A stretch of DNA of 64,000 nt from Apoderus coryli. Lineage: Eukaryota > Arthropoda > Insecta > Coleoptera > Attelabidae. The translations under genes and the position numbers were made by a program. This document shows, piece after piece, positions 11,138-24,700 of this stretch; positions within the stretch are counted from its first letter, which is position 1, and each line of letters starts with the position of its first letter. The notes beneath the pieces are model-generated. The model did no database searches. It saw nothing but the letters and a program-made list of their open reading frames with translations, and was not told where the DNA came from. The stretch is from positions 15,397,651-15,461,650 of the forward strand of contig OU452203.1 in NCBI GenBank assembly GCA_911728435.2, written 5' to 3'.

Positions 11138-14100
11138 ATGGAGCGTTCCCCAGCAGTTCGAGGCAGGCCCGTATCAGGAATTGAGGCAGCACACGCTATT
11201 GAGTATTTCGAACCATTTTTAAATGCCACTACATTGAAAAGTATATTGGGCTACTATAGGGGCATGTGTGAATTTCTTCATTTGAAACCGAACGTGTTTC
11301 CCCAGGTAAGCATCTTTAATTATTCAACTACTAAATGTTTCGTAGATCGAACCATTTCCTTTATCTTTTTTTGTATCGTTCATTTCTGGCTCAGTATTTG
11401 GATCTCAAGGTCCTAGTGGTCCCAATATCTGAGGCATGGAATCGATTTGTATGAATATAGATATAGTAATGGATATTCTTCTTTGTTCGTTTGTCTGTCT
11501 AATTCTTTTTTCTTCAGTTCGCACAACGAAACACTCCAAACGACTGCTACTTCCACTATTTTTACGTCCACTTACACTTTCCTTTTCACAGTTCTAGCTT
11601 CTCTGCAAAGTGGATAACTTCACACTGGCTAGTTCGAGGCTGTTACTGGAAATCACCATGAAGAGTTTCAAGATCTAGACCACTGCTGATGCTGATATCA
11701 TTATTTTTACTTTTGCAGGTTTCCCAATGACTTATTAGTCTGTTCAGTAGACCTTGCAATTCTTTACCACACTTTTTCCGCACTCCTCAACAACCTAGTT
11801 AGCCCACAACTTTCTTTTTTATAAAATGCTGGCAAATACTAAATTCTTTTCTACCCCGGCTTGTCATGATGTTCTGGTAGATTAAGTACGCCTAAAGCAA
11901 AAATATTACTGATATCTATTTTTTTTTGTCAAGGAAGAGAAATCTCTATTGACACTCAGGGGGTTGCTACCACTTCCCTGGGTAGTTTGGTAGACTTTAA
12001 CTCCACTAAAACTCTCCCCCATTTGTTGTTTGGCTCGGGAACCAACCCTTGTACGTTCTGCCCTCTGTTGCTGATTGTCCGCTGTTGCTGTTGACCCTTG
12101 TTGGTGGTGCCTAGAAAACACTTTAACATATATTTAATTAGTTGAGCTGAAATAAAGAATAAGCAATGTCAATTGATGTCTTCATGCCGGGGATTCCTTC
12201 GTGAGTTGTCTCCTTGGTCTCCGGTACCGCTTGGCACCGTCTTCTACATTGTGGTTGACTTCTTCGCGAATCAGAGAGGTTGCATGTGTCTGTGTCATTG
12301 AAAAGACCTTCTGGGCTCTCAATCTCATGACTTCCCTCAGGGAGTCGAGTTTGAGGTCCCTTCGGATCTGTGGGTTTGAGACAAATCACGGTGCACACAC
12401 TGCCATCCTTCTTGCCTTATTCTCCGTGGGGCCGCGTATCCCCATGATGACTGCCTTGATTATTTGGAGCTTGACCTACAAGGGCCTCTTGCTTCTTCTG
12501 CAGATCATCGGGTAAAGCTTCGAAATGGTGCCTTTGACATTCGCGATGCTCCTCTCTATGTGCGGTCTCCATGTTAGGGATCTGTCCATAGTTACCCCCA
12601 AGTAATTTCCAGTGTCCTACCTCAATGTTGACGAAGTCGTCGGGGCGCACTTGTCTCCTTCTGATGAGTAGCGCGGTGCTCTTCTCCGTATTAATCTTTA
12701 TCTTCAACCTGGTGCACCAGTCGGTAAAGTTGTCCGCTGCTCGCTGAAGATATCTTGTAACCAATTCCGCACTGCGGCTGCGGGCAATCAGGGCGGTGTC
12801 GTCTAACGCGAATCTTCCTGTCCTGTAGATAAGAGTCGTCTGCAAGCTTGATCGGTGGTGGGTATCCTAGTGTGTTCATCTTATAGATGAGTCCTTCCTG
12901 CCAGACTCTGTCGAAGCCTCTGGCTACATCGAGAAAAACGATTCCCGTGACTTGACGCCAGTTCAGTCCTGTAAAAGCTAGTAAAAAACATCAAAAAAAT
13001 CATCGATTTTTGATTAAAAAAAAGAACATGATTTTTATCAACCCTGCTCAATTAATTACTTTACTCCACTGTTCTAAGTTTTTATGTGTTGCAACTGACA
13101 ATTTTAATTTACTCTTTATAGTGCTCCGTTGTACCCATGTTTTAATTTAATTTTAGTTCTACCCAAAACTACGTGCTAACTTAACATCGTGGCGTGCAAA
13201 AGCACTTTGGAAAAAATTTGATGCTAGAGCATCACACAAATGTTACATCAAAGGAAAAATATGTGCAAACACACGAGTGTTAATTATTGGAGCAGGACCA
13301 TGTGGTTTGAGGACGGCTATAGAAGCACAACTTTTGGGTGCTAAAGTGGTATGTAAATGTATAAATAAAGTAGAGAGACTGTTCTGTTTTTCATGTTATC
13401 TAATATTTCATAGTTCGTCTGCTTTATATAGGTTGTCGTAGAAAAACGTGACAGACTGTCCCGCAACAATGTGTTGCATCTTTGGCCATTTGTCATTGAA
13501 GATCTACGTATGTTGGGTGCAAAAAAGTTTTTCGGTAAATTCTGCGCAGGCGCTATCGACCATATCAGCATTAGACAGTTGCAATGTATATTGCTCAAAG
13601 TTGCATTGTTACTGGGTGTCGAGGTACATACTGAAGTCAGCTTTATGGGTCTTTTGGAGCCAGATCAGGATCACAGTTAGTATTTAATGTTTATTTAAAT
13701 AAAAATTATTCATTCATGATCATACCTTTTTGTATAATAATAATAATTTTGATATTTAAGAGACTGGATGGAGGGCAGAAATCGCACCAGAAAATCATCC
13801 CGTGTCCCAATATGAATTTGATGTTATAATTGGAGCCGATGGCAAAAGAAATACATTACAGGTAATTTTAAATTCCTATGCTATCAATAAATTACTATTA
13901 ATTGTTTTATTTTTTGAAGGGTTTTAAGCGAAAGGAATTCCGCGGTAAATTAGCCATAGCAATCACAGCAAATTTCATCAATCGCAAGACTGAGGCTGAG
14001 GCACGTGTGGAAGAAATAAGTGGTGTTGCATTTATATTCAATCAAAAATTCTTCAAAGATCTTCAACAAGCTACGCGTATTGATTTGGAGAATATTGTTT

Positions 14101-17100
14101 ACTATAAAGACGATACCCATTATTTTGTTATGACTGCTAAAAAAGCTAGTTTACTAGAAAAGGGTGTTATTAAACAGGTAAGTTAGTCAGGTGGTGGTGG
14201 GTTAACCTCTTTATGCACAACTAGAGAGTAATATTATTTGTTGTTTAAACAGGATTTGGCTGATACAGAAAAGTTATTGGCTGCCGATAATGTTGACCGT
14301 GAGGCGTTACAAAATTACGCACGTGAGGCTGCTGAGTTTAGTACAAACTATCAAATGCCCGATTTGGACTTTGCTGTGAACCATTATGGACAACCTGATG
14401 TAGCTATGTTTGATTTTACTTCAATGTATGCAGCAGAGTATGCTTCTAAAGTATTGGAGAAGAATGGCGCGAAACTTCTTATGATACTTGTGGGTGATAG
14501 TTTGCTAGAGGTAATTTTAATTTTGTTCTTACTGTCGAATTTTTATTATGAATTATAATTTTATAATCATTGTTTGTATTTGTTGATATTATCATCCTGT
14601 AGTAGTAGTTGAATAGAGAATAAAAAATAATAATTTGATGTAACTTGTCAGTTGATATAAATCTGGTAAAATTTCAAATTATAGACAAAAATAGATGATA
14701 AATTTTTACATGGTCCTTCGAGCCGGATAATTAATCTTTTCACGGCATTACTTCTACTTTCAGGAAGTAGTACATTATCAAATTTCCATAATAATCCTGT
14801 TTCGTATCTATTTTCTCCTGCAATTTTTCTTGTTGTCTTTTGAAGCATTTCAATAGCACGTCTTTCTTCGCTGTTTATTTTATTGTTTGTCACTTGGACA
14901 CCAAATTTTTCAGTAGAAAATGATTCTTTTATTAATTTATCGATACTTTCTTCATAACTACACATATGTAATAACGATGTTTGACATACATTTTCAGATT
15001 TTGTGGTTCTGCCATGAACAGTCCACCCAAGTAAACATTTTGTGATAATAGGCTGACTGAAATTAATTTCATAAACTTCCCTTGGTACAATTAAATTTGC
15101 ATTATCTTGTCCAATTAATATATTTGGACGTACATTCTTCAATTCGTGAACAGGCAAATTAATATTATTTTCCAAGTTATCTATCGAAAATGTTTGCATA
15201 GGTAATGAGAGATTTTGAATTGTTCTTACATTTTTCATGAAATAAATTCTTCATTCGCTTACAACTGACACCACAATCATGGCTATATGTAGGATGATGG
15301 CAAGAAGAGGTCAAATTAAATGTCTTTATTCAGACAATGGAACAAATTTTCGAGGTGCATCAGAAGAACTAAAATCATTTTGGAAAAATATAGATAACAA
15401 AAATATGGGAACAAAACTTTCGGAACACATGATAGAATGGCATTTTATACCACCTGGAGCCCCACACATGGGAGGTTGTTGGGAGCGATTAATAGGGTCA
15501 GTGAAGAAAATTTTACAGAATGTTTTAACAGTAGAAAATCCTAGAGAAGAAGTGCTACAGACTGTTTTCGCAGAAGCTGAAAATGTAGTGAATAATAGAC
15601 CATTGACGTATGTTTCAATAGATCCATCTGATAAAGAATGCTTAACACCTAATCATTTGTTGTTAGGAAATAAACGTGATTCTTTACCAATAAAATTTGA
15701 GAACGTAAATCCTAGAAAGTTATGGAAGAAGACTCAACAAATTGTTGACAGTTTTTGGACCAGGTGGGTTAAAGAATATTTACCCACTTTAACAAAAAGA
15801 AGTAAATGGATCGACACTAACTCATCCATTCAAGTAAATGACGTTGTTGTGGTTATAGACCCGACATTTCCAAGACATAAATGGCAATTAGGTAGAATAA
15901 CGGCTGTTTATCCAGGAAAAGATGGGATTGTTAGAGTAATAGAAGTTCGAACAGCCTCTGGTGTTTATCGCCGTCCTATCACCAAAGTTTGCAAATTAGA
16001 TGTAACAGTTGATGATGGTGAAAATGATGATGGTGAAAACTGAAACAGTTTGCACGATGGGGAGAATGTCGAATTTTTATTATGAATTATAAAAATTCGA
16101 CATTGTTTGTATTTGTTTATATTATCATCCTGTAGTAGTAGTTGAATAGAGAATAAAAAATAATAATTTGATGTAACTTGTCAGTTGATATAAATCTGGT
16201 AAAATTTCAAATTATAGACAAAAATAGATGATAAATTTTTACACTTACCGAAATGAAAGCGTAAATTGAGTTTTGATAAAACGTGGAAAGTTGGTTTGTT
16301 TCTATCTGATTTTAATGATGTAATTGTGATTATGGTAATTGAAAGTATTGCCCATTAAAACCAAAATTATGTATAATACGGAGATCTCTTCTAATTTATT
16401 GATAAATAACAATTTGCTATAAAACATTTGAGGATAGCACATGAGATAAAGACAGATATAACCATTTTGAAGTTCCCTGAGACGATTAAGGCCATTTCCA
16501 GATAGAAGTCTGTATGTAACCTACCACGATAGCGCCCAAACGCTTTAACCAATTGAGCTAAATTTTGGTATATGAGTTTGGGGCAGTCCTGGGATGAAGC
16601 TATTAAATTTTGGTTGAAATCGCTTAAGCCCTGTGATAGGGGTGGACACAACTGCTAAATTTTCATATATCAGTAGGGGTCGAGTTATACATCATTTTTT
16701 ATCTGCTTTACAGCGCTAGGACACTTTTGATATTTGCCCCCATAATTATCGCGAAAATAGCGTTTCAAATGTCACCAGTTAGTTGGAACACGGATAATTG
16801 TATATAACAAATAAAATGCAATATTTATTACCAGGTCTCTGTTGGGTCATTGGTAGGGCGTTCGCTTCGCATGCGGAAGGTTACGGGTTCGAGTCCTAGC
16901 TCTGGCAATACTTTGTAGTTTGTTACGTTAGTTTATTGCAAATAATGAAAATAATACAATTATAATAATAATAATTATTAAAATTCTGTTTCGTTACGCA
17001 AGTCATATATTTTTGATTATATTATTACTTGTCGGGAAAGCTTTGGCGTGACACAACCGATTTTTTTTTTACTTTCAAATTGTGTTGCAAATTTGACCAA

Positions 17101-18215
17101 ATTTTAAATAATTTTGGTGTAGTTTTAGAGTTGAGTTGATTAGTTTTGAAAAAAATTATATTTTGCTTTAAAGGTTGACCTCCACCTAAAACTCTAAGGG
17201 CCAGTTGTACAAACAGTGATTGAACGAGCGATCATCGTCGCTAAGTTTAAAATTTGAACTGGTTTCTCCTTGTAAGAACATACTTCGTTCAATAGAAGTT
17301 CAGTAGAACTCTATTAAAGTTATGTTGGCAATATCAAAAACGTGGATACTTTAGTTTTATTGGGACTCTCATAACTCTCTTAGTTTTCGAGTTACAGGGT
17401 GATATTTTCTCGGTTACCCTTTAACTTGGATTTTTTTATGAGGAAAACGATTTTGGAGATATAAACCAAACTTTGTTTTTTTTTTTTAATTGGACACCCG
17501 TATATTTTTCTATATTTTTGTCGGGCTTGTTATGTGTTTTCCAAAAATATATAGTTTTCTATATTTATTTTCATTAGTTTAAAAATTATAAGCGTGTTTC
17601 ATAACTACGCCACTGGATTCTATGCAAAAATCTCGATAAGGGTTAGTTTTTATCTTCCCGCTAAGTTAAAGGGTAACCGAGATACAATATTTTCAATATC
17701 GCCTTTTAACTCGGAAATTAAGAGGTCTAGGACCATTTTGTTTGCAGCATCTTTCGTCTGACAAAAAAAGTAGCTCAGGTTCGCGAAAACCGAATGGTTT
17801 TATCATTGAAAATAACTGAGATATCTGGTAAGGACACCCTGTACACTTTCACACAGAAATTACGCATCAAATTGGAAAAAAAAAATTTGCCATTTAATTA
17901 AACTTTAAGGTTGAAAAAAGGTTGCTTTAAATGTGTCAAATACATTTCATGTAAGTTAACTCAAGTTCACCGGGCATTATATGTCCAGATTAAACATAGT
18001 TCATCGCTATACGATGCTGCGTACATTGTCCTCAGTTTAAGCTTGAACTGTAGGTTGGTAAAACCGGCCCTAAAATGATGAATACATTTTTATGAATTTT
18101 TTATGATTTTTTATGATTTATTATGCACAATGTAATTTGATATTGTATTTGATTGTTGTATGCATGCTCGGTTAAAAACAGCTTGCTGAAATTCGCCGAG
18201 TTAAAAATAAAGACC

Positions 18216-18255
<40 letters not shown>

Positions 18256-18791
18256 TTTCTAATAGTATTTTTGGAAACTAAAGAACATTTTCTAGTTTTG
18301 AATTAAAAACAATTACTTTCAAAGAAAATACTTTCAATGTTAAGGGTTATTATTTATGTTTCAGCCTTTCTGGCCCACGGGTTCCGGTTGCGCTAGAGGC
18401 TTTTTATCTGCTTTAGATGCTGCATGGGCAATTCGAAGTTGGTGTCTAGGTACATGCTCACCTTTAGATGTTTTAGCTGAACGCGAATCAATATATAGGT
18501 AAATATGATCCTCAATATTAAACTAGAGGATAGAAATGACTGCATTTTCCTTAAATAATTTTACAAATTGCAGGTTATTAGCTCAAACCACACCGGATAA
18601 TTTAAATAAAGATTGGAAATCGTACACATTAGATCCGTCGACACGATATCCAAATTTAAATAAAACAGTTGTTCTGCCCCATCAAACGATCTGTCTCTAT
18701 GAAACAGATAATCCTAACAGTATTGAAAAAATGAAACGGAACTCATTGGAAAGTAATTTAAGACGCGACATGCCAAAGAAACGACGAAGAG
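11138..18791 (+). CDS. Mical: Mical segment: FAD monooxygenase domain (exons 1-8)
   Basis: Residues 1 to about 520. The dinucleotide-binding motif GAGPCG is at residues 101-106, preceded by VLII and followed by the VVVEKRD strand. A second FAD motif, [12 protein letters not shown], is encoded by exon 4. The C-terminal flavin block [19 protein letters not shown] spans the exon 6/7 junction. These are the hallmark MICAL flavoprotein motifs and none is missing, so the enzyme should be active. A basic KKRRR stretch at the end of exon 8 resembles a nuclear localisation signal. Intron 6 (14511-18364) is inflated by transposons. Confidence 0.92.
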
Positions 18792-21700
18792 GTAGGTGAT
18801 GTTACTCAATTATCTTATAAATAATTTAAATTTATTTTCTATTTAAGGTAACGTTGATGAAGAAATGCTGCGCACATGGCTTAGTGAACAATTACGTGAA
18901 TACGAAAATATAACTATTACCGATATTGAATCAGTATTTCGAAGTGGTAAAGTGTTATGTGCAATCATACACCATTATAGACCCGATCTTTTAGATTTTA
19001 GTTCGATAATTGACGATGAAGCTGTCACGAATAATCAATTGGCTGTGGAAGTTTTAGAAAAGGATTTAGGTGAGTGAAATAAATGTGCAAGTTTTTCTTC
19101 TGTCTAGTCTAAGAACTCAATTTGAATCCAACAAAAATATTCGCAAAATGATTTATTTTGAGTAATAGTATGATCTGGATATATACCCGAAACTCAGGAG
19201 TCTTTGATTAGAATTAGTTGTTGCTGTAAAATATTGTGCTTTGACTTTCTCAGAGAGATACTTGACTGCGTTATTTGTTTTCTAAACGAGTTGAAAATTT
19301 TTTTTATGGGCTTAAATCCTTGTAATTAACTGAGGTTTAAGACTTTGGATTGTTGTATTACTTTATAGATATCACCGGTAACTTACCACTCTTTATTTAT
19401 TTAAAAGAAAACACTATTTACATGACCCTTCTGTTTACTAAGATATATCTAAAGTTTTTCCCAAGTAGAAGCTTTACTTGAAATAAAAACACAAGATTTT
19501 GGACTTATCAAAACAATTAATTTAATTATAAATAATAAAAATGAATAAAACATTAAAAAATGAAAATCAAGAAAGAAAATCTTAATCTAACAAACTGTAC
19601 AGATAAATTAAAATAATTACGAATAATTATATATATATTAAATTAATATAATTACGATTAATTATATTAATTCCTACATAAAACTTTAATTATAATTGTA
19701 ATCTGACAATTATAACAGGCATTAAATTCGATTATTCGAAATATTAAACAATTTACGAAAAGAAACAAACTTTACTGAAATTGAATTAGAAACAAAAAGG
19801 TCTTTAATCTTTAGAAATTAAAAATAATAAACAAAAGAACTTACTGAAACTTTACGTCGACTGACTATTAGAAACTTTACTTTTTGCCGAACTGAAAAGA
19901 ACTGGACTTTATAAACTGAAATAGTATCTTAATACTATAATATAATAATTTAAAAAAAAAAACTAGAAAATAATTCTTAAACTTTGTAAAATCTGAGAAG
20001 TCCAAAAACTCTTAAAATAAATTAAACTAATTCTTAAACTTCATAAAAACTAGTACGACTGTACTATTCAAGAACTAGTACGATTCTGCCTTTTTGAAAT
20101 GCGCAGGCATCTTGAGTTTCTTTCTAGTACGCTGTTGTCAGCTTGGAGAAGAATTATTTCTATCATCATTGGTTACATGTCAAAGTTTTATATTTATAAC
20201 ATTTTAAACATGTGCCGTACATACAGATGTACATAACTATAAATTTTTTTTATTATAGGGGTGCAACCTATGATGACACCTGAAGAATTAACGAACACCG
20301 AAGATCACCTAGCACTAACGTCATACCTGACACAAATCTATGACGTGTTCCGAGGTGAAATACCCCACATTAAACATCCAAAACTTGTAAGTACCATTAA
20401 TTCAATAAGAAACAATTAATTAATGTTTTTACAAGTATAAATTGCATTTATAGTCACCTAGAAAACGTCCAAAAACTCCTGAAATCCTCTCAATTTCCCC
20501 ACCAGTACCTCCATTTGTACTTGAAAACCGCAAAATAACAGTAACGTCAATAACAAACTTAGAAGATAATCGCCAAAGGACAGTTAAAAGTAGTAGTGAT
20601 CAGAGAGTTTCGGGTAAACGAAATGTTTTTCGGATAAAATTACGCCGCAGACGTAACGAGAAAGTGTCTTTAGAGGATATACAGAAGTGTTTTAGTGAGA
20701 AGTATTTACAAAGAGAATGTGATATTAGGAAAAATATGTCGTTTATTGGTGGTGTGGATTGCATTGATTTGACTTATGGGCATCAATGTATTTGCGAGAA
20801 TAAAGTGGTTGTTAAAGAGAAAGAAAGGAAATGTTGTGGTGATTTTAACGGTATGAATTTTTTCAAAACTTATAAAATATGATTGATGAAATGCAATCTT
20901 GGACAAAAACAAAATTTGGTCAAATTTAATATCAAAACACTTTTTCAGAGTTTACAATTCACAAATTGTGTGATAGTTTGCATGCTAGTTATTGTCTTTC
21001 CTCCTTCATTGTAATATTCGTATTTGGAAGTAGAATTAACAAAAAACTACGCATTTTAGTTTAATACGTTTAAAAACTTCTCCAGAAAATAATCCAGTAT
21101 GAGAAACATTTTATTCATTTGGCTCTGATGATATTTTATTTCATTTTTTAAATTTCTGTATAGAATTTGGCTCTAATAATATCTCAGATAAAATTGAGAC
21201 TCATAGGGCGTATGAGAAGGGTATGTCAAAACTTTAAAAAATTCATATTTATTAAACTAAATTGGAAATTAAGCAATTTTTGTTTTGCCAAAAGATCTTG
21301 GCATAAAAAAGACGTGTGAACAAATAATAATTTGAGAAAAGGACCAACATCTTTGAATATACGGATAAAGTGAAATCAGTCTCAAAAAATGTGACATTAA
21401 TTTAGAGTATAGAATTTCGAACGAAAGATATCCAATATAATACTAATACACATAGGCTGTCCATAAAGTATTAAAAAGGGTGAAATTATAAAAAATACAT
21501 GTTGTAACAAATATATCGCCCCATCCCTGAACCGACTCATCTAGTATGACGCTGGAGATTGCGGCAACCTGTAATGCATAGCTGGCGTCAGTACACACAT
21601 CAACAAGCAAGTGACACCTGCGCTTCGTTCTCCGTTTGTCAATAATAATTTCTTTTTACACAAATACCTAAGTTCAAATAATAATTATTACTTTGTTAAG

Positions 21701-24700
21701 TTAAGAATATATTTTAGTATAACTAAACCGTTGATTTAATTTTTGCGAGAACCAATAACACCCCCCTTCACAATGTGTTAATAGTTATACATAACTTGAT
21801 CGCAGCAAAAATAAAATGGTGCCCTTGAGTAAAAGTGAGTATACAGCGCCGGTGAGGTGGGTTTTTAAAGGGCTCATTATAAGTGGCATGCGGAGAAATT
21901 AGAGATCAAGGAAGCTATAATAAAGTAATTAGAACATGTCGGGAAAATTTTGGGGCGACACAACCGATTTTTTGTTTATTTAGTGATATTATAATTTAAT
22001 TAATAATAATTGTAAAAGACTGTCGTATAGCCTTTATGTCTGAATATAGTATGTTTTAAAGACGTATTGGATATTGGCAAATATTTTATTTATGACTGAC
22101 TTTTTTATATTAACTGACATGACATTTTCTCCTATTCCAACAATAACAATGTAACAATACATTAACATACAGGGACTAAACTATTATTATTAACTAAATA
22201 TTTAACATTTCTTCCACCACTCGACAATATCAATTGTCCATATCAATCCGACATAACTTTGCTACTGGCCGACGGAATATGCCTGATGCTGTCTTCAAAT
22301 CTACAACTCTGACTTTTCCGTCAGGACCGGGAAAAAGAGTCAATACCTTCGCAAGTTTCCACGATTTCCGTGGAGCACTTTCGTCAACCACTACCACAAT
22401 GTCTCCTTCGTTAATTGGTTTGCCATCTTTATTCCATTTCGATCGTCTGTTCAAGGTCGGTAAATAGTCTTTAGTCCATCGTTTCCAAAATGATTCTACT
22501 AAATTTTGGGACTTCCTCCATTCTTTTCTTAGATCAGTAGTAAGTGGACCATAATAATTTAAATTATTCGAAGTTCCTCGAAGAAAATGGTTAGGCGTTA
22601 GTGACTCTAAATCATCAGGATCTCCGGAAACTTTCGTTAATGGTCGTGAATTTATAATGTTCTCAACCTCAGCGAATAAGGTAAGTAATAACTCATCTTT
22701 TAAAACTTGTCCATGTAACACGTTCTTTAGAGATGATTTTACTGAACGAATTAATCTCTCCCACACTCCGGCCATATGAGGTGCACCTGCAGGCAAAAAT
22801 TTCCAATCTATATGAGAGTTTAACAATACTTGTCTCATTTTTTCCTGGTCTAAATTGTTTAAAGCTTGTCTTAATTCTTCAGTTCCTCCTCGAAAATTCG
22901 TGCCGTTATCGGAGTAAATCACCCGGGGCTGAATTCTTCTTGACGCCATTCTTCTCACAGCCATTATAGCCGAATCAGCCGTTAACGAATGAGCAACTTC
23001 TAAATGTACGGCTCTTACAGTTAAGCATGTAAATAGTACACCCCATCTTTTTTCACGTCGTCTTCCGACTGATACATACATAGGTCCGAAATAATCGACA
23101 CCGCAGTAAGTGAACGGCTGGATATTCGGTGTAAGTCTAACTGCAGGAAGTTGACCCATTTCAGGATGTTCTGGTTTCGCTTTTGCAACTCGACATTTCT
23201 GACACTTTTTAAAGGCGGCTTTTACTGCTACGCGTCCTTTCAAAATCCAAAATCTCTGCCTAACTTCATTTAAAACTGTTTCAATCCCTTGGTGATTATA
23301 GTCATCGTGATATTTTTGCAGTAAAAGTTGCGTATATCTATGTTTAGGTGCCAAAATTAATGGTCGTTTTGTAATTTGTACGTTGTTGGGTGCAAGATCA
23401 ATCCTTCCTCTTATTTTAAGTAGTCCGTCACTGTCTAATATCGGTGATAATGCTTTTAGTGCACTATTGGGCTTTAACATTTTATTATTGGTCAGAATTT
23501 CTATATCTTCATGAAACGAATCCCACTGACATTGCTTAACCCATTTTAATTCTGCTTCTTGTACATCCGCTGTTGTCAATTCTTTAGGAACGTTCTTATT
23601 TTTAAATTTCTTAGATATCAAAATTCTGGCATATTTAAATACGTAAGCTGTGGCTCTTATTAAGCGTGACCATTTTGAAAATCTAGAAATGTCAGGTAAA
23701 TGAGAGCTAGAATTTTGAAGTTTACAATTCTGAACTGTTAAAAGCTGAACTTCATTATTTGCTTCACCTTCTATTAAATTTTTACCAAAGTTTTTAGAAG
23801 GCCATACGTTTTTATCCGTTGATAACAAAAATTCTGGACCAGCATACCATTTCTTAAAATCTGTCATAATGTTGTGATCTTTGTCATGAACCCTTGTTGC
23901 GAGATCAGCTGCGTTTTGAGATGAAGGAACCCAGTGCCAGTCGGATGAATCGGTAAGTTCTTGGATTTCACCAATGCGATGTGCTTCAAACTGTCCTAAT
24001 TTTCGTCCATCGCCTTTTATCCAATATAATACAGTTGTCGAATCCGTCCACATATAAAGTTTGTTAATTTTAATTTCTAAAGTATTCCAGACAGTAGTTT
24101 TTAAACGACTTCCCATCAACGCTGCTTGTAACTCCAAACGAGGTATCGAAATTGGTTTTGTAGGCGCTACACGAGCTTTTGCCATAATTAAAGCAACATC
24201 AACATTGTCATTTCTACCTACAACTCTTAAATATGCAACACTAGCAAATGCTTGTTTACTAGCGTCACAAAATATGTGTAGTTCTATTTGTTTAGCGGTA
24301 GGGATCTGTTCACAGTAACATCTTGGTATTTTTAGTTCAGATACTTGTCGAAGATCGTTCAACCAGATTGTCCACTCTCTAAATAATTCGACATCAATAG
24401 AATCATCCCATCCTATTCCGCTACGCCATATATCCTGTATAAATATTCTTCCCTGTATTGTTAAATTTACTACTAGACCAAGTGGATCAAAAACAGCCAT
24501 AACAAATCTCAAAACTTGACGTTTGGTAGGTCGACAATCTTGAGTAAATTCAATACAGTCCATCTTTACTTTAAAACAAATGATGTCAATCTTAGAATCC
24601 CAAAATAGACCGAGTACGCGTTGAATTGAATAATCACTATTACATAAATCCTTACAAAATTCATCGTTTTCCGATAATGATTTCATGACGTTTTCGGAGT

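Larger units (their letters stand above)
14531..16243 (+). mobile_element. Rearranged BEL/Pao LTR retrotransposon
   Basis: LTRs of 180 bp (14531-14710) and 177 bp (16067-16243), each TG...CA, flank 1.36 kb of internal DNA; CTTAC is duplicated on both sides. A primer-binding site (TGGTCCTTCGAGCCGGA, compatible with tRNA-Tyr) follows the left LTR and a purine tract (GATGGGGAGAA) precedes the right one. Most of gag-pol is missing, and the first ~500 bp of internal sequence is inverted. Confidence 0.9.

Noticed and set aside
16829..16907. A functional tRNA-Ala(CGC) gene
   Set aside because: The B box and anticodon arm are good, but the acceptor and T stems mispair and an A/T-rich tail follows, so a SINE head is the better reading.
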